Source: Desulfobacteraceae bacterium (lineage in GTDB: Bacteria > Desulfobacterota > DSM-4660 > Desulfatiglandales > Desulfatiglandaceae). From it: 10,095 bases of DNA. How positions within the stretch are numbered: the first letter of the stretch is position 1; each line of letters begins with the position of its first letter. Positions 1-6,030 of this stretch are shown in pieces. The position numbers and the translations under genes are program-made. The DNA lies in NCBI GenBank assembly GCA_030612945.1, contig JAUWMY010000062.1, forward strand, positions 1 to 10,095. Direction: 5' to 3'. The notes under the pieces are model-generated. The model was not told the DNA's origin and did not search any database. It was given only the letters and a program-made list of their open reading frames with translations.

Positions 1-37
1 GGGTGCGGTCAACAACGATGATTTTGAGTTTTAACAT
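1..37 (-). CDS. Partial CDS, N-terminus only; possibly RlmH (23S rRNA pseudouridine-1915 N3-methyltransferase)
   Basis: On the minus strand an ATG at 37 opens a frame that runs off the window edge; only MLKLKIIVVDRT is visible. A short hydrophobic beta strand followed by Asp/Lys-Arg-Thr resembles the beginning of SPOUT-fold RlmH proteins, which often start MKI-(hydrophobic)-VGKTR. The gene lies 161 nt downstream of threonine synthase on the same strand, so it could belong to the same transcript. No strong Shine-Dalgarno is visible before the ATG. Twelve residues cannot establish a family, so the name is a guess from pattern memory; that a gene starts here is somewhat more likely than the name. 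A plus-strand frame ending at base 34 (GAVNNDDFEF then TAA) is a competing reading. Confidence 0.33.
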   Translation of the reverse strand, partial: MLKLKIIVVDRT

Positions 38-198
38 GACAAAAACAATCTTGATTATCCCTGGCCCAGACCTGATTACAAAAATTATAGCTACAGATAG
101 TCAACATATAGTATTTATTAACCGTAGCTAAAGGAAATCTCTAACATCGCGCCAGGGCGGGCCTGTAATCCTGTCTAAAGGTCCTTTTAATAGGAGAA
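38..198. other. Intergenic region downstream of threonine synthase
   Basis: This stretch of 161 bp separates the threonine synthase stop codon from the next minus-strand start. It is AT-rich around 80-130. An AGCTAC copy near 90 and a GTAGCT copy near 123 form a short spaced inverted repeat. I see no convincing intrinsic terminator after the threonine synthase stop, which leaves read-through into the next minus-strand gene possible. Confidence 0.5.
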
Positions 199-1707
199 CT
201 AGTGCCATTTTTTCTTCAGGCCCAAAATTTTGGCTATTTCCGCGGCCATTTCACGTAAAAAGTTTTGCAGGTCTTCCCCGGATAGTGGGTTTCCAGCTGC
301 GGGGTATTTTGTGAGATTTTCAGGTCGCAACTGAATAGGTGTATTTTTCAGCTCTGATTTGGGTTTGATATTAAACTCAGGATCAAAAGAGTCGTTAAAA
401 TACATGTCCTGAAAAACTGCGAACTTAAGTATATGGGCGGTTGAGTCAAGGACCCCAACCTCATCTGGCCGAATGTATCCGGCATCCAGTGCTTTTTGCA
501 GACCGGCGAACGATTCTCCCCCTTGCGTACAGGCAATATGCCCATTCCTGTTGGCAATAATCATGGCATCCATGATCTCCTGTTCACTGACCTGGACTAC
601 AAAGATTTTATTGTTTTCGGCCGCGCGGTTGTATTCCTTAACCAGTTCAATTACCCGCGGCATGGAGACAGGGTTGCCTATCATGGCTGCCTGGGCCACG
701 CTCGACCTGACAGTAACAGGCACGAAACCCCTTTTTTCAGGGTTTTCTTCTAAATAGTATTTGTAAACAGGGTCAGCGTGTTCAGACTGTACACCTACTA
801 TCTTGGGCAGTTGATTTATGAGTCCGGCCCTAAAAAATTTGAGGAAACCGCTCATAAGGGCAGTAATGTTACCGGCGTTGCCAATGGGCACCAGGATGAC
901 TTTGTCTCCCACTTCATAATCAAAATCCTGGGCGATTTCAAAAGAAAAGGATTCCTGCCCGAGTATGCGCCAGCTGTTCTTTGAGTTCAAAAGGGCCACA
1001 TGGTAATTCTCTGCGAGAGACTCCACCACTTTCATGCAGTCATCAAAGCCCCCGGGCATTTCCAGGACCCGGGCGCCACTCCCAAGCGGCTGTGACAACT
1101 GCTGTGGCGTCACCTTTCCTTCAGGCAGAAGAACAGCCGATTTTAAAAAATTTTCCAGGTAAGATGCGTAAAGGGCGGCGGAAGCTGAGGTGTCTCCGGT
1201 AGAGGCGCAGATGGCCAGGAGATCGCCAATGTTTTCCTTTTTGGCCAGGTGGTTGATATAGCTGAGTGCACAGGCCATGCCCCTGTCTTTGAAGGATGCA
1301 CTGGGATTAAGTCCATCATTTTTAAAATAGAAATTGAGGCCAATCTTCTCTTTAAGACGGGCATTTGCTTCAACTAAGGGAGTGTGCCCCTCGCCGAGGT
1401 AGATAATCTGATCCAAAGGGATGACAGGAGCAATGAACTCATAATAGCGGAAAATGCCTTTTAGTGCCCTGTGATTCAGCATCCTGCGGTAATCAAAGAT
1501 TTTGCGCCATTTTTTCCCACTTATATGACTTGTGTATTCCATATTCTTGGAATAGAGCAAGAGCACAGAACCGCAATCAGGGCAGGTATAAAGGAGTCGA
1601 TCGATATCAAATTCCTTTTTACAGTCGATGCATCTATAAATCATTTCTCCGCGCGGTTCAGGCAGTAAATAGGGACGAATATCCGCGGGGAATTGATCGA
1701 TTTTCAT
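199..1707 (-). CDS. thrC: Threonine synthase (PLP-dependent)
   Basis: Converts O-phospho-L-homoserine to L-threonine and phosphate in the cytoplasm, the last step of threonine synthesis. The 502-aa protein begins with a zinc-ribbon-like segment (Cys26, Cys29, Cys42, Cys45), followed by the fold-type II PLP domain: LGEGHTPL at 104-111, the lysine that would carry PLP in SASFKDRG (Lys140), ASTGDTSASAA at 168-178 and the phosphate-binding loop PIGNAGN at 274-280. The length and zinc-ribbon start fit the longer threonine synthases of Desulfobacterota and related phyla. The ATG at 1707 is supported by a strong AAGGAAGGA ribosome site about 8 nt upstream. A 17-bp perfect palindrome (1728-1744) lies in the leader. 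The stop is TAG at 199-201. Cysteate synthase and other threonine synthase-like paralogues share this fold and cannot be fully excluded. Confidence 0.94.
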   Translation of the reverse strand: MKIDQFPADIRPYLLPEPRGEMIYRCIDCKKEFDIDRLLYTCPDCGSVLLLYSKNMEYTSHISGKKWRKIFDYRRMLNHRALKGIFRYYEFIAPVIPLDQIIYLGEGHTPLVEANARLKEKIGLNFYFKNDGLNPSASFKDRGMACALSYINHLAKKENIGDLLAICASTGDTSASAALYASYLENFLKSAVLLPEGKVTPQQLSQPLGSGARVLEMPGGFDDCMKVVESLAENYHVALLNSKNSWRILGQESFSFEIAQDFDYEVGDKVILVPIGNAGNITALMSGFLKFFRAGLINQLPKIVGVQSEHADPVYKYYLEENPEKRGFVPVTVRSSVAQAAMIGNPVSMPRVIELVKEYNRAAENNKIFVVQVSEQEIMDAMIIANRNGHIACTQGGESFAGLQKALDAGYIRPDEVGVLDSTAHILKFAVFQDMYFNDSFDPEFNIKPKSELKNTPIQLRPENLTKYPAAGNPLSGEDLQNFLREMAAEIAKILGLKKKWH

Positions 1708-1727
1708 GTTTAGTTCCTTCCTTAATC

Positions 1728-1744
1728 CCCCTTTTCAAAAGGGG
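1728..1744. repeat. Perfect 8-1-8 palindrome in the thrC leader
   Basis: CCCCTTTT, one C, then AAAAGGGG form a perfect inverted repeat about 20 bp upstream of the thrC start codon and next to its ribosome-binding site. From memory, short palindromes of the form CCCCC-TTTT-C-AAAA-GGGG occur as dispersed repeats in many Desulfobacterota and Nitrospirota genomes. It could equally act as a transcript hairpin in the leader. A dispersed repeat seems more likely than an attenuator, because no leader peptide rich in Thr or Ile codons is visible. Confidence 0.6.
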
Positions 1745-1850
1745 AAAGAAGTCTGAATGCCCAGCAATTCTTATTATGACCCCGCGGTCCTGCCAGATGA
1801 AAGCCATAATTAGAATTGTTGCTGAATTCTCGGGCTTATAGGGTTGTTAC

Positions 1851-1884
1851 AAAAAAATCAGCAGGCTGCTCATGCACCATGAGC
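1851..1884 (-). terminator. Possible terminator of the selenoprotein gene
   Basis: On the minus strand, 11 nt after the stop codon at 1896, GCTCATG and CATGAGC (1868-1884) pair perfectly around a GTG loop. A run of seven T (1857-1851) follows 10 nt later. The spacing between stem and T-run is longer than in a canonical intrinsic terminator, so termination may be leaky and threonine synthase may still be transcribed from upstream. Confidence 0.45.
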
Positions 1885-1895
1885 TGTCAGACCCC

Positions 1896-2102
1896 TCATG
1901 TCCCGCCGTACCCAATGGTGACCTTTTTACCCTCAACTATAACGGGTACTTTTCGGACGCCACCGGTGTGAGTCAGCATCTCCTGGAGTTTGTCGCTTTC
2001 TTTTTTTACGTCCACATATTGTGCGTCTTTCCCGTAAGCCGACCTGGCATCTTGTGTATGAGGTCAGCCGCCTTTGCCATAAATGATCACTTTTTTTGTC
2101 AT
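1896..2102 (-). CDS. Glutaredoxin-like selenoprotein (Sec at codon 13, UPHT redox motif)
   Basis: The minus-strand frame from ATG 2102 to TGA 1896 has 68 codons and one internal TGA (2066-2064). Read as selenocysteine (U), it gives MTKKVIIYGKGGUPHT, then a helix (QDARSAYG), strand (AQYVDV), helix (ESDKLQEMLTHTGG) and the thioredoxin-fold cis-proline segment VRKVPVIVEGKKVTIGYGG. Order, length and the position of U match a small glutaredoxin whose CxxC is replaced by UxxT. I recall NCBI naming such proteins 'Uxx-star' family glutaredoxin-like (seleno)proteins. Three features support expression: a GAGAGG ribosome site 8 nt before the ATG, a SECIS-like hairpin just after the TGA, and coding-like sequence on both sides of it. 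The partner and substrate are unknown; a thiol/selenol redox role is inferred from the fold. The alternative is a decayed glutaredoxin pseudogene with one nonsense mutation, which the SECIS hairpin makes less likely. Confidence 0.82.
2026..2066 (-). promoter_or_regulatory. Bacterial SECIS element for UGA recoding
   Basis: Directly downstream of the in-frame TGA (2066-2064) on the minus strand, GCC-AGGUC-GGC (2048-2038) forms an apical hairpin with loop AGGUC. The well-studied E. coli fdhF SECIS has an AGGUCU apical loop closed by GC pairs and a bulged U just below, at nearly the same distance from the UGA (17 nt there, 18 nt here). Here too a U sits just below the upper stem. SelB bound to Sec-tRNA recognises this loop. 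The lower stem is weak in my hand fold, which is common among bacterial SECIS elements. Confidence 0.75.
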
Positions 2103-2108
2103 AAAATG

Positions 2109-2116
2109 AACCTCTC
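2109..2116 (-). promoter_or_regulatory. Ribosome-binding site of the selenoprotein gene
   Basis: On the minus strand GAGAGG lies about 8 nt before the ATG at 2102 (GAGAGGTTCATTTTATG). It is the best Shine-Dalgarno in the neighbourhood and fixes the start of a gene that standard ORF calling breaks at codon 13. Confidence 0.65.
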
Positions 2117-2169
2117 TTCTATCATTTTGAGTTATATCATGGGCCTGATCAGCTATAATGGACCATGTA

Positions 2170-2198
2170 ATTATAAATTCTTCCCAAATATGACTTTT
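2170..2198 (-). promoter_or_regulatory. Weak candidate promoter for the minus-strand selenoprotein gene
   Basis: A perfect TATAAT hexamer reads on the minus strand at 2175-2170 in AT-rich sequence, about 70 nt upstream of the ATG at 2102. The -35 region at 17-bp spacing reads AAAAGT, a poor match to TTGACA. The call rests almost wholly on the -10 hexamer. Confidence 0.25.
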
Positions 2199-2255
2199 TT
2201 ATGATATAATTAAAGATTAAATAACGTCAGTTGAAATAAGAGGGAAAAATAAGGG

Positions 2256-2460
2256 CTAACTAAACCCTAACATTGCAAACCCACACCGGCAAAAGCCGCT
2301 ACGCTCGCATCAGAGCACACCATCTGCGCCTGTGCTCGCATCGGTCAGGATCTCACATACTGTTAAGTATGCTACGACCTGTCCGATGCTGTGCTCAGCC
2401 ACATCTGGCGCACTCTGACGCATTTTTTCTCGGTGCAGGTCTGCAATGTTTGGGTTAACT
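2256..2460. repeat. About 200-bp imperfect palindrome (MITE- or REP-like element)
   Basis: The two halves of this region are imperfect reverse complements. The outer ends CTAAACCCTAACATTGCA (left) and TGCAATGTTTGGGTTAAC (right) pair well, as do GCATCAGAG with CTCTGACGC and GCATCGGTCAGG with CCTGTCCGATGC. At the centre CATAC-TGTTAA-GTATG (2356-2371) closes the hairpin. I estimate roughly 70 percent pairing by eye. No transposase is encoded, and the only open frame across it is an artefact. A T-run follows at about 2476-2484. It may be a non-autonomous mobile element, or a very long stem-loop formed from either strand. Confidence 0.75.
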
Positions 2461-2529
2461 CCATTGCATTATAGGTTTTTTTTTGTTCTATTGCAACCCT
2501 GCCGGTTAGTGACTAATTTTTCACAATTC

Positions 2530-2635
2530 CTACATTGGTTCCCCGATGAAGCAGAATTTCTCTCCGAGCCGTAGGATCTACGAGCCGGAGGCCGCTTCGT
2601 TCCAACCGGGTTGGCCAGTGGGGAATAGAGTGTAG
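2530..2635. other. Three-way-junction sequence in the yihY leader (candidate structured RNA or palindromic element)
   Basis: Nested perfect pairings are visible: CTACA 2530-2534 with TGTAG 2631-2635; TTCCCC 2539-2544 with GGGGAA 2620-2625; GAAGC 2548-2552 with GCTTC 2594-2598; CTCCG 2562-2566 with CGGAG 2586-2590; CGTAG 2570-2574 with CTACG 2578-2582 around a GAT loop; and CCAAC 2602-2606 with GTTGG 2610-2614 around a CGG loop. An AGC/AGC symmetric internal loop sits in the second arm. Together this is about 31 pairs in 106 nt, arranged as one closing stem with two arms. The structure ends 4 nt before the yihY ATG. I do not recognise it as a named riboswitch; it could be a leader RNA or a dispersed repeat. 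Confidence 0.6.
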
Positions 2636-2639
2636 TTTC

Positions 2640-3962
2640 ATGAATATTTCCAAAGTTATTGAATTTCTGAAGAACGATGTCTGGAGAATCCAGGCAAAAA
2701 ACCTCTCTCGCTCAAAAGCTTTTTTGATCAGGCAGTTGAGGATACTTGTCCTGTCCCTGCGGGGAGTCTCGGAAGACAACTGCCACCTAAGGGCGTCGGC
2801 CTTAACCGTCTATTCCTTGCTTGCAGTGGTGCCTGTCTTTGCAATGCTTTTTGGCATTGCCAAAGGTTTTGGTTTTGAAAAAATTCTTGAAAAAGAACTT
2901 TTCGAAAGGCTGGAGGGAAATGAGGAAGTGGTCACCAGAATTATTGATTTTTCTCGTGCCCTGTTAGAAAACACTCAAGGTGGAGTGATGGCGGGCATTG
3001 GCATTATCCTTCTTTTTTGGGCCATTATCAAGGTGTTAGGGTATATCGAAAGTTCATTCAACGATCTCTGGGGGATCAAAAAAGGAAGATCTTTCGGGAG
3101 AAAGGTCACAGATTACCTTTCCATTATGCTTATCTGCCCTTTTCTCTTTATCATGTCCAGTACCGTCACTGTACTTATATCCGGGCAGGTTGAAGTATTT
3201 ATTCAAAAAATTACCATCCTGGGTGTTGCGGCCCCTGCTATATTCTTTATGCTTAAATTTCTGCCTTATCTTGCAATATGGGTTCTTTTTACATTTATGT
3301 ATATTTTCATGCCCAACACAAAGGTCAATTTCATGTCTGGCTTACTGGCTGGACTCATCGCCGGGGCTATGTTTCAAATCTTCCAACTGGTCTATATTAA
3401 TCTGCAGGTTGGGGTTACCAGGTACAATGCAATTTACGGAAGTTTTGCAGCGCTTCCCCTTTTTTTGGTATGGCTGCAATATAGCTGGCTCATCGTGCTC
3501 TTTGGTGCAGAGATATCCTTTGCGTATCAGAACGTGGACACCTTCGAATTTGAGCCGGATTGTTTGAGGGTAAGTAGTTCTTTTAAAAGGTTGTTGGCCT
3601 TGAGGATTGTCCATTTGCTGGTGAAGAATTTTTCCGGTTTAGATAAGTCCTGGGATGAGACCCGGATTTCCCAAAACCTGGGAATTCCCATTCGCCTCGT
3701 TCGTTTGATCTTATATGAATTGGTTGAGTCAGGTATTGTTTCAGAGATCAAGGTAGACGGGGATAAGGCTGTGGCATACCAGCCTGCACTTTGCACCGAT
3801 ATTATGACAATTAAATATGTAATAGATACCCTGGAAAGGCATGGAAGCGATAACATCCCGGTTGCCAGGTCTGTGGAACTGGAAAAACTTTCTGAATGCT
3901 TAAAGAGCTTCAGCATGCTTATTGAAAGCTCACCTGCGAATATGCTGTTAAAGGGTATTTAG
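2640..3962 (+). CDS. YihY/BrkB family inner-membrane protein with C-terminal winged-helix-like region
   Basis: An integral membrane protein of the YihY/virulence factor BrkB family, once misannotated as ribonuclease BN; its biochemical role is not settled. The 440-aa protein has about six membrane segments between residues 50 and 295 (near 52-76, 115-135, 158-182, 195-222, 230-255, 268-292). The family signature RYNAIYGSFAALPLFLVWLQ lies at 261-280, before a GAEISFAY motif. Residues 300-440 are soluble and look like a winged-helix region (ETRISQNLGIPIRLVRLILY, then ELVESGIVSEI). The common YihY core is near 300 aa, so this extension is an addition seen in some members. The ribosome site before ATG 2640 is weak: an AGAG about 9 nt upstream sits inside the structured leader. 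The gene ends 1 nt before mlaE and is probably the first gene of that operon, which hints at a role in the envelope. Confidence 0.9.
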   Translation: MNISKVIEFLKNDVWRIQAKNLSRSKAFLIRQLRILVLSLRGVSEDNCHLRASALTVYSLLAVVPVFAMLFGIAKGFGFEKILEKELFERLEGNEEVVTRIIDFSRALLENTQGGVMAGIGIILLFWAIIKVLGYIESSFNDLWGIKKGRSFGRKVTDYLSIMLICPFLFIMSSTVTVLISGQVEVFIQKITILGVAAPAIFFMLKFLPYLAIWVLFTFMYIFMPNTKVNFMSGLLAGLIAGAMFQIFQLVYINLQVGVTRYNAIYGSFAALPLFLVWLQYSWLIVLFGAEISFAYQNVDTFEFEPDCLRVSSSFKRLLALRIVHLLVKNFSGLDKSWDETRISQNLGIPIRLVRLILYELVESGIVSEIKVDGDKAVAYQPALCTDIMTIKYVIDTLERHGSDNIPVARSVELEKLSECLKSFSMLIESSPANMLLKGI

Positions 3963-3963
3963 T

Positions 3964-4785
3964 TTGAATTTGACATCATCATCTATATTTGAAAGACTTG
4001 CGCCCATGAATTACATCCGGACACTGGGAGCAGTCTCACTTGTATATTTGCGCAGAATGGGGGTCATGGGGCTGTTCCTGCTCAAGACCTTTTTCTATGT
4101 CTTTGTACCTCCCCTGAAATTTACACGGGTCCTGAAACAGATTCGCTTTATTGGACTACAATCCACTTCGGTGATCCTTCTCACAGGAGGTTTTGCAGGT
4201 ATGGTCCTGGGCTTCCAGGGCTTTTACAGCCTCAGTCGGTTTGGCTCCGATGCATTTCTTGGTCCTATGGTGGGACTTTCCCTTATCAAGGAGTTGGGAC
4301 CGGTCCTCTCTGCCTTGATGGTAACAGGTAGGGCAGGCTCGGCTATCACCGCAGAAATAGGTATCATGCGCATTAGCGAACAGGTCGATGCGCTTGAACT
4401 AATGGGTCTTAATCCCTACCGTTATCTTATTGTCCCGAACCTCATTGCAGTAGTAATTTCTATGCCTCTTCTGACCGCTATGTTTGATGTGATAGGTATT
4501 CTGGGGGGATATTTGATTGGGGTAAAACTGCTGGGCGTCAGCGCTGGCACATATTTTGGAGAGATGGCCAGCTATGTGGATATGAAGGACATAATGGAAG
4601 GCATATATAAATCCTTGTCTTTCGGTGTTATCATTATTTGGGTCTGTTGTTACAAGGGTTTTTACACGGGGATTTTTACCGGGTTCGGTGCGGAGGGAGT
4701 CAGTAAAGCCACAACCCAGGCGGTAGTTATGTCATCTGTGCTGATCCTTCTATGGGATTATGTCATGACCTCGCTTCTCTTTTAA
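3964..4785 (+). CDS. mlaE: Phospholipid ABC transporter permease MlaE
   Basis: Membrane-spanning subunit of the MlaFED-type complex that moves phospholipid across or out of the inner membrane, working with an MlaF ATPase and an MlaD MCE protein. The 273-aa length is typical of the MlaE (DUF140) family. Hydrophobic segments cover about 65-90, 100-125, 155-188, 208-235 and 250-272. The family motifs GLSLIKELGPVLSALMVTGR and EQVDALELMGLNPYRYLIVP (139-158) are intact. The chosen start is TTG at 3964, 1 nt after the yihY stop, with AAAGGG about 8 nt upstream. ATG at 4006 (residue 15) is an alternative and would give a product closer to the shorter MlaE proteins. The TTG start and tight spacing suggest translation coupled to yihY. 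Confidence 0.93.
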   Translation: MNLTSSSIFERLAPMNYIRTLGAVSLVYLRRMGVMGLFLLKTFFYVFVPPLKFTRVLKQIRFIGLQSTSVILLTGGFAGMVLGFQGFYSLSRFGSDAFLGPMVGLSLIKELGPVLSALMVTGRAGSAITAEIGIMRISEQVDALELMGLNPYRYLIVPNLIAVVISMPLLTAMFDVIGILGGYLIGVKLLGVSAGTYFGEMASYVDMKDIMEGIYKSLSFGVIIIWVCCYKGFYTGIFTGFGAEGVSKATTQAVVMSSVLILLWDYVMTSLLF

Positions 4786-4793
4786 GGAATGTG

Positions 4794-5594
4794 ATGATTA
4801 CGATTGATGGTCTGTATAAACTATTTGATGGAAAGGATGTCCTGAGAGGCGTCTCGCTGGGGGTTAAGAAGGGTGAAGTAATCGCCTTGATAGGAGGCAG
4901 TGGTAGTGGCAAAAGCGTCTTGCTGAAACATGTTGTAGGGCTGATGAAACCGGATCGTGGGCGCGTCATTGTAGACGGAATGGACATGAGCACACTAAGG
5001 GGCCGAGATTTGACCAGCCTGAGAGATCGACTGGGTTTTCTTTTTCAGGGTGGCGCTTTATTTGATTCTATGACCGTTTTTGAGAATGTAGCTTTTCCCT
5101 TGAAAGAAAAGACCAAATTGAATGATGAACTTATCAGGGAAAGGGTGTTTAATGAACTGGAAAATGTGGGACTATCAGGCTCAGAGTATAAATATCCTTC
5201 TCAAATCAGCGGGGGAATGGTTAAACGGGCCGCGCTTGCCAGGGCCCTGGTCATGGATCCCGAAATCATGCTTTTTGATGAGCCTACAACCGGCCTTGAT
5301 CCTGTAATTGGAGCTGCCATTCTCAATCTTATTGATTCCTGTCATAAGCGACTTTCGTTTACCGGAATTATTGTGACTCATGAGGTTCCAAAGGTATTCG
5401 ATATTGTGGATAGAGTTGCAATGCTGCATGAGGGCATTATCTGGGTTGATGATACGCCAGAAAAGTTAATGTCCTCGAGTGAACCCATCGTCCGTGCATT
5501 TGTTGGCGAATCCGCCAATAGTTCAATAAGACATCAATCCGGGAATACTGTGGTCCCTCAAAGAAGTCAGGGAGAAATAAATGAGAAAATTTGA
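4794..5594 (+). CDS. mlaF: Phospholipid ABC transporter ATP-binding protein MlaF
   Basis: Cytoplasmic ATPase that drives the Mla transporter. Counting from ATG 4794 (266 aa), all nucleotide-binding motifs are present: Walker A GGSGSGKS (34-41), Q-loop FQGGALF with Gln85, signature SGGMVKR (139-145), Walker B IMLFDEP with catalytic Glu163, D-loop GLDP and switch His196 in IIVTHEV. SGGM in place of the usual SGGQ is characteristic of MlaF/Ttg2A. The start at 4794 is preferred because TAAGGA (4783-4788) lies 5 nt upstream. A longer frame from ATG 4752 would overlap mlaE by 34 nt and add 14 residues unlike the family. The C-terminus carries a short hydrophilic tail beyond the ATPase core and overlaps the start of mlaD by 14 nt. 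Confidence 0.95.
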   Translation: MITIDGLYKLFDGKDVLRGVSLGVKKGEVIALIGGSGSGKSVLLKHVVGLMKPDRGRVIVDGMDMSTLRGRDLTSLRDRLGFLFQGGALFDSMTVFENVAFPLKEKTKLNDELIRERVFNELENVGLSGSEYKYPSQISGGMVKRAALARALVMDPEIMLFDEPTTGLDPVIGAAILNLIDSCHKRLSFTGIIVTHEVPKVFDIVDRVAMLHEGIIWVDDTPEKLMSSSEPIVRAFVGESANSSIRHQSGNTVVPQRSQGEINEKI

Positions 5595-6030
5595 TCTTGA
5601 GTTAGCGGTGGGTATATTTATGATTGCCGGGATGGTTTGCCTTGCCTATCTGACCATAAAGCTTGGACAACTGGAAGTCTTTGGCGATAAAGGTTATGAA
5701 ATTCAGGCTGTGTTTTCCAGCAGCGGCGGGTTGAAAACAGGCTCATCCGTTGTCATAGCAGGTGTAGAAGTAGGGCGGGTGAAAAAGGTCGTTCTGGATG
5801 ATTATGAGGCACGGGTGACTATGTCTATCCCTCTTGAGGTGAAAATCCAGGAAGACGCAATTGCCTCCATAAAGACAAAAGGGCTAATTGGAGAAAAATA
5901 TGTTGAAATTTCGCCCGGCGGTCTGGACGAAAACCTTAAACCGGGCGGAGTTATTCGTGATACCCAACCCCCTATTGACATAGAGCAACTGATCTCTAAA
6001 TATATATTTGGGACTGTCTCCGACAAGTAA
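5581..6030 (+). CDS. mlaD: MlaD, MCE-domain phospholipid-binding protein
   Basis: An inner-membrane-anchored MCE protein that forms the periplasmic ring of the MlaFED complex and hands lipid to or from MlaC. The 149-aa protein has one N-terminal membrane segment (about 8-27) with a short cytoplasmic tail, then a single MCE domain (about 38-117) with SGGLKTGSSVVIAGVEVGRV and the GLIGEKYVEISPGG stretch typical of the fold. After residue 120 only a short tail (PPIDIEQLISKYIFG) remains, so it is a compact MlaD, somewhat shorter than the E. coli protein. It starts inside the end of mlaF (14-nt overlap) with GGGAGA a few nt upstream, so the two are likely translationally coupled. Confidence 0.93.
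   Translation: MRKFDLELAVGIFMIAGMVCLAYLTIKLGQLEVFGDKGYEIQAVFSSSGGLKTGSSVVIAGVEVGRVKKVVLDDYEARVTMSIPLEVKIQEDAIASIKTKGLIGEKYVEISPGGLDENLKPGGVIRDTQPPIDIEQLISKYIFGTVSDK

Noticed and set aside
1896..1898. Second TGA of the selenoprotein frame as another Sec codon
   Set aside because: The protein is complete at this point for a small thioredoxin fold, no SECIS-like AGGUC loop follows, and a terminator-like hairpin lies just downstream.
1872..2204. Plus-strand open frame of 110 codons across the same region as the selenoprotein
   Set aside because: It is antisense to the glutaredoxin-like gene, has no ribosome site, and its translation (Cys/Phe/Ser-rich with no recognisable domain) looks like a shadow of the minus-strand coding sequence.
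2273..2458. Plus-strand open frame of 61 codons inside the large palindrome
   Set aside because: It follows the self-complementary element from end to end and is rich in His, Ser, Arg and Cys, as expected from a structured repeat rather than a gene.
2562..2614. tRNA or tRNA-like gene in the three-way junction
   Set aside because: The arms do not give a seven-base acceptor stem, there is no T-loop motif (GTTCRA) at the right place, and hairpin loops are 3 nt rather than 7.
4752..4793. Upstream ATG giving a 280-aa MlaF
   Set aside because: The 14 extra residues come from the end of mlaE in another frame; the ATG at 4794 has a well-placed TAAGGA and fits the family start.
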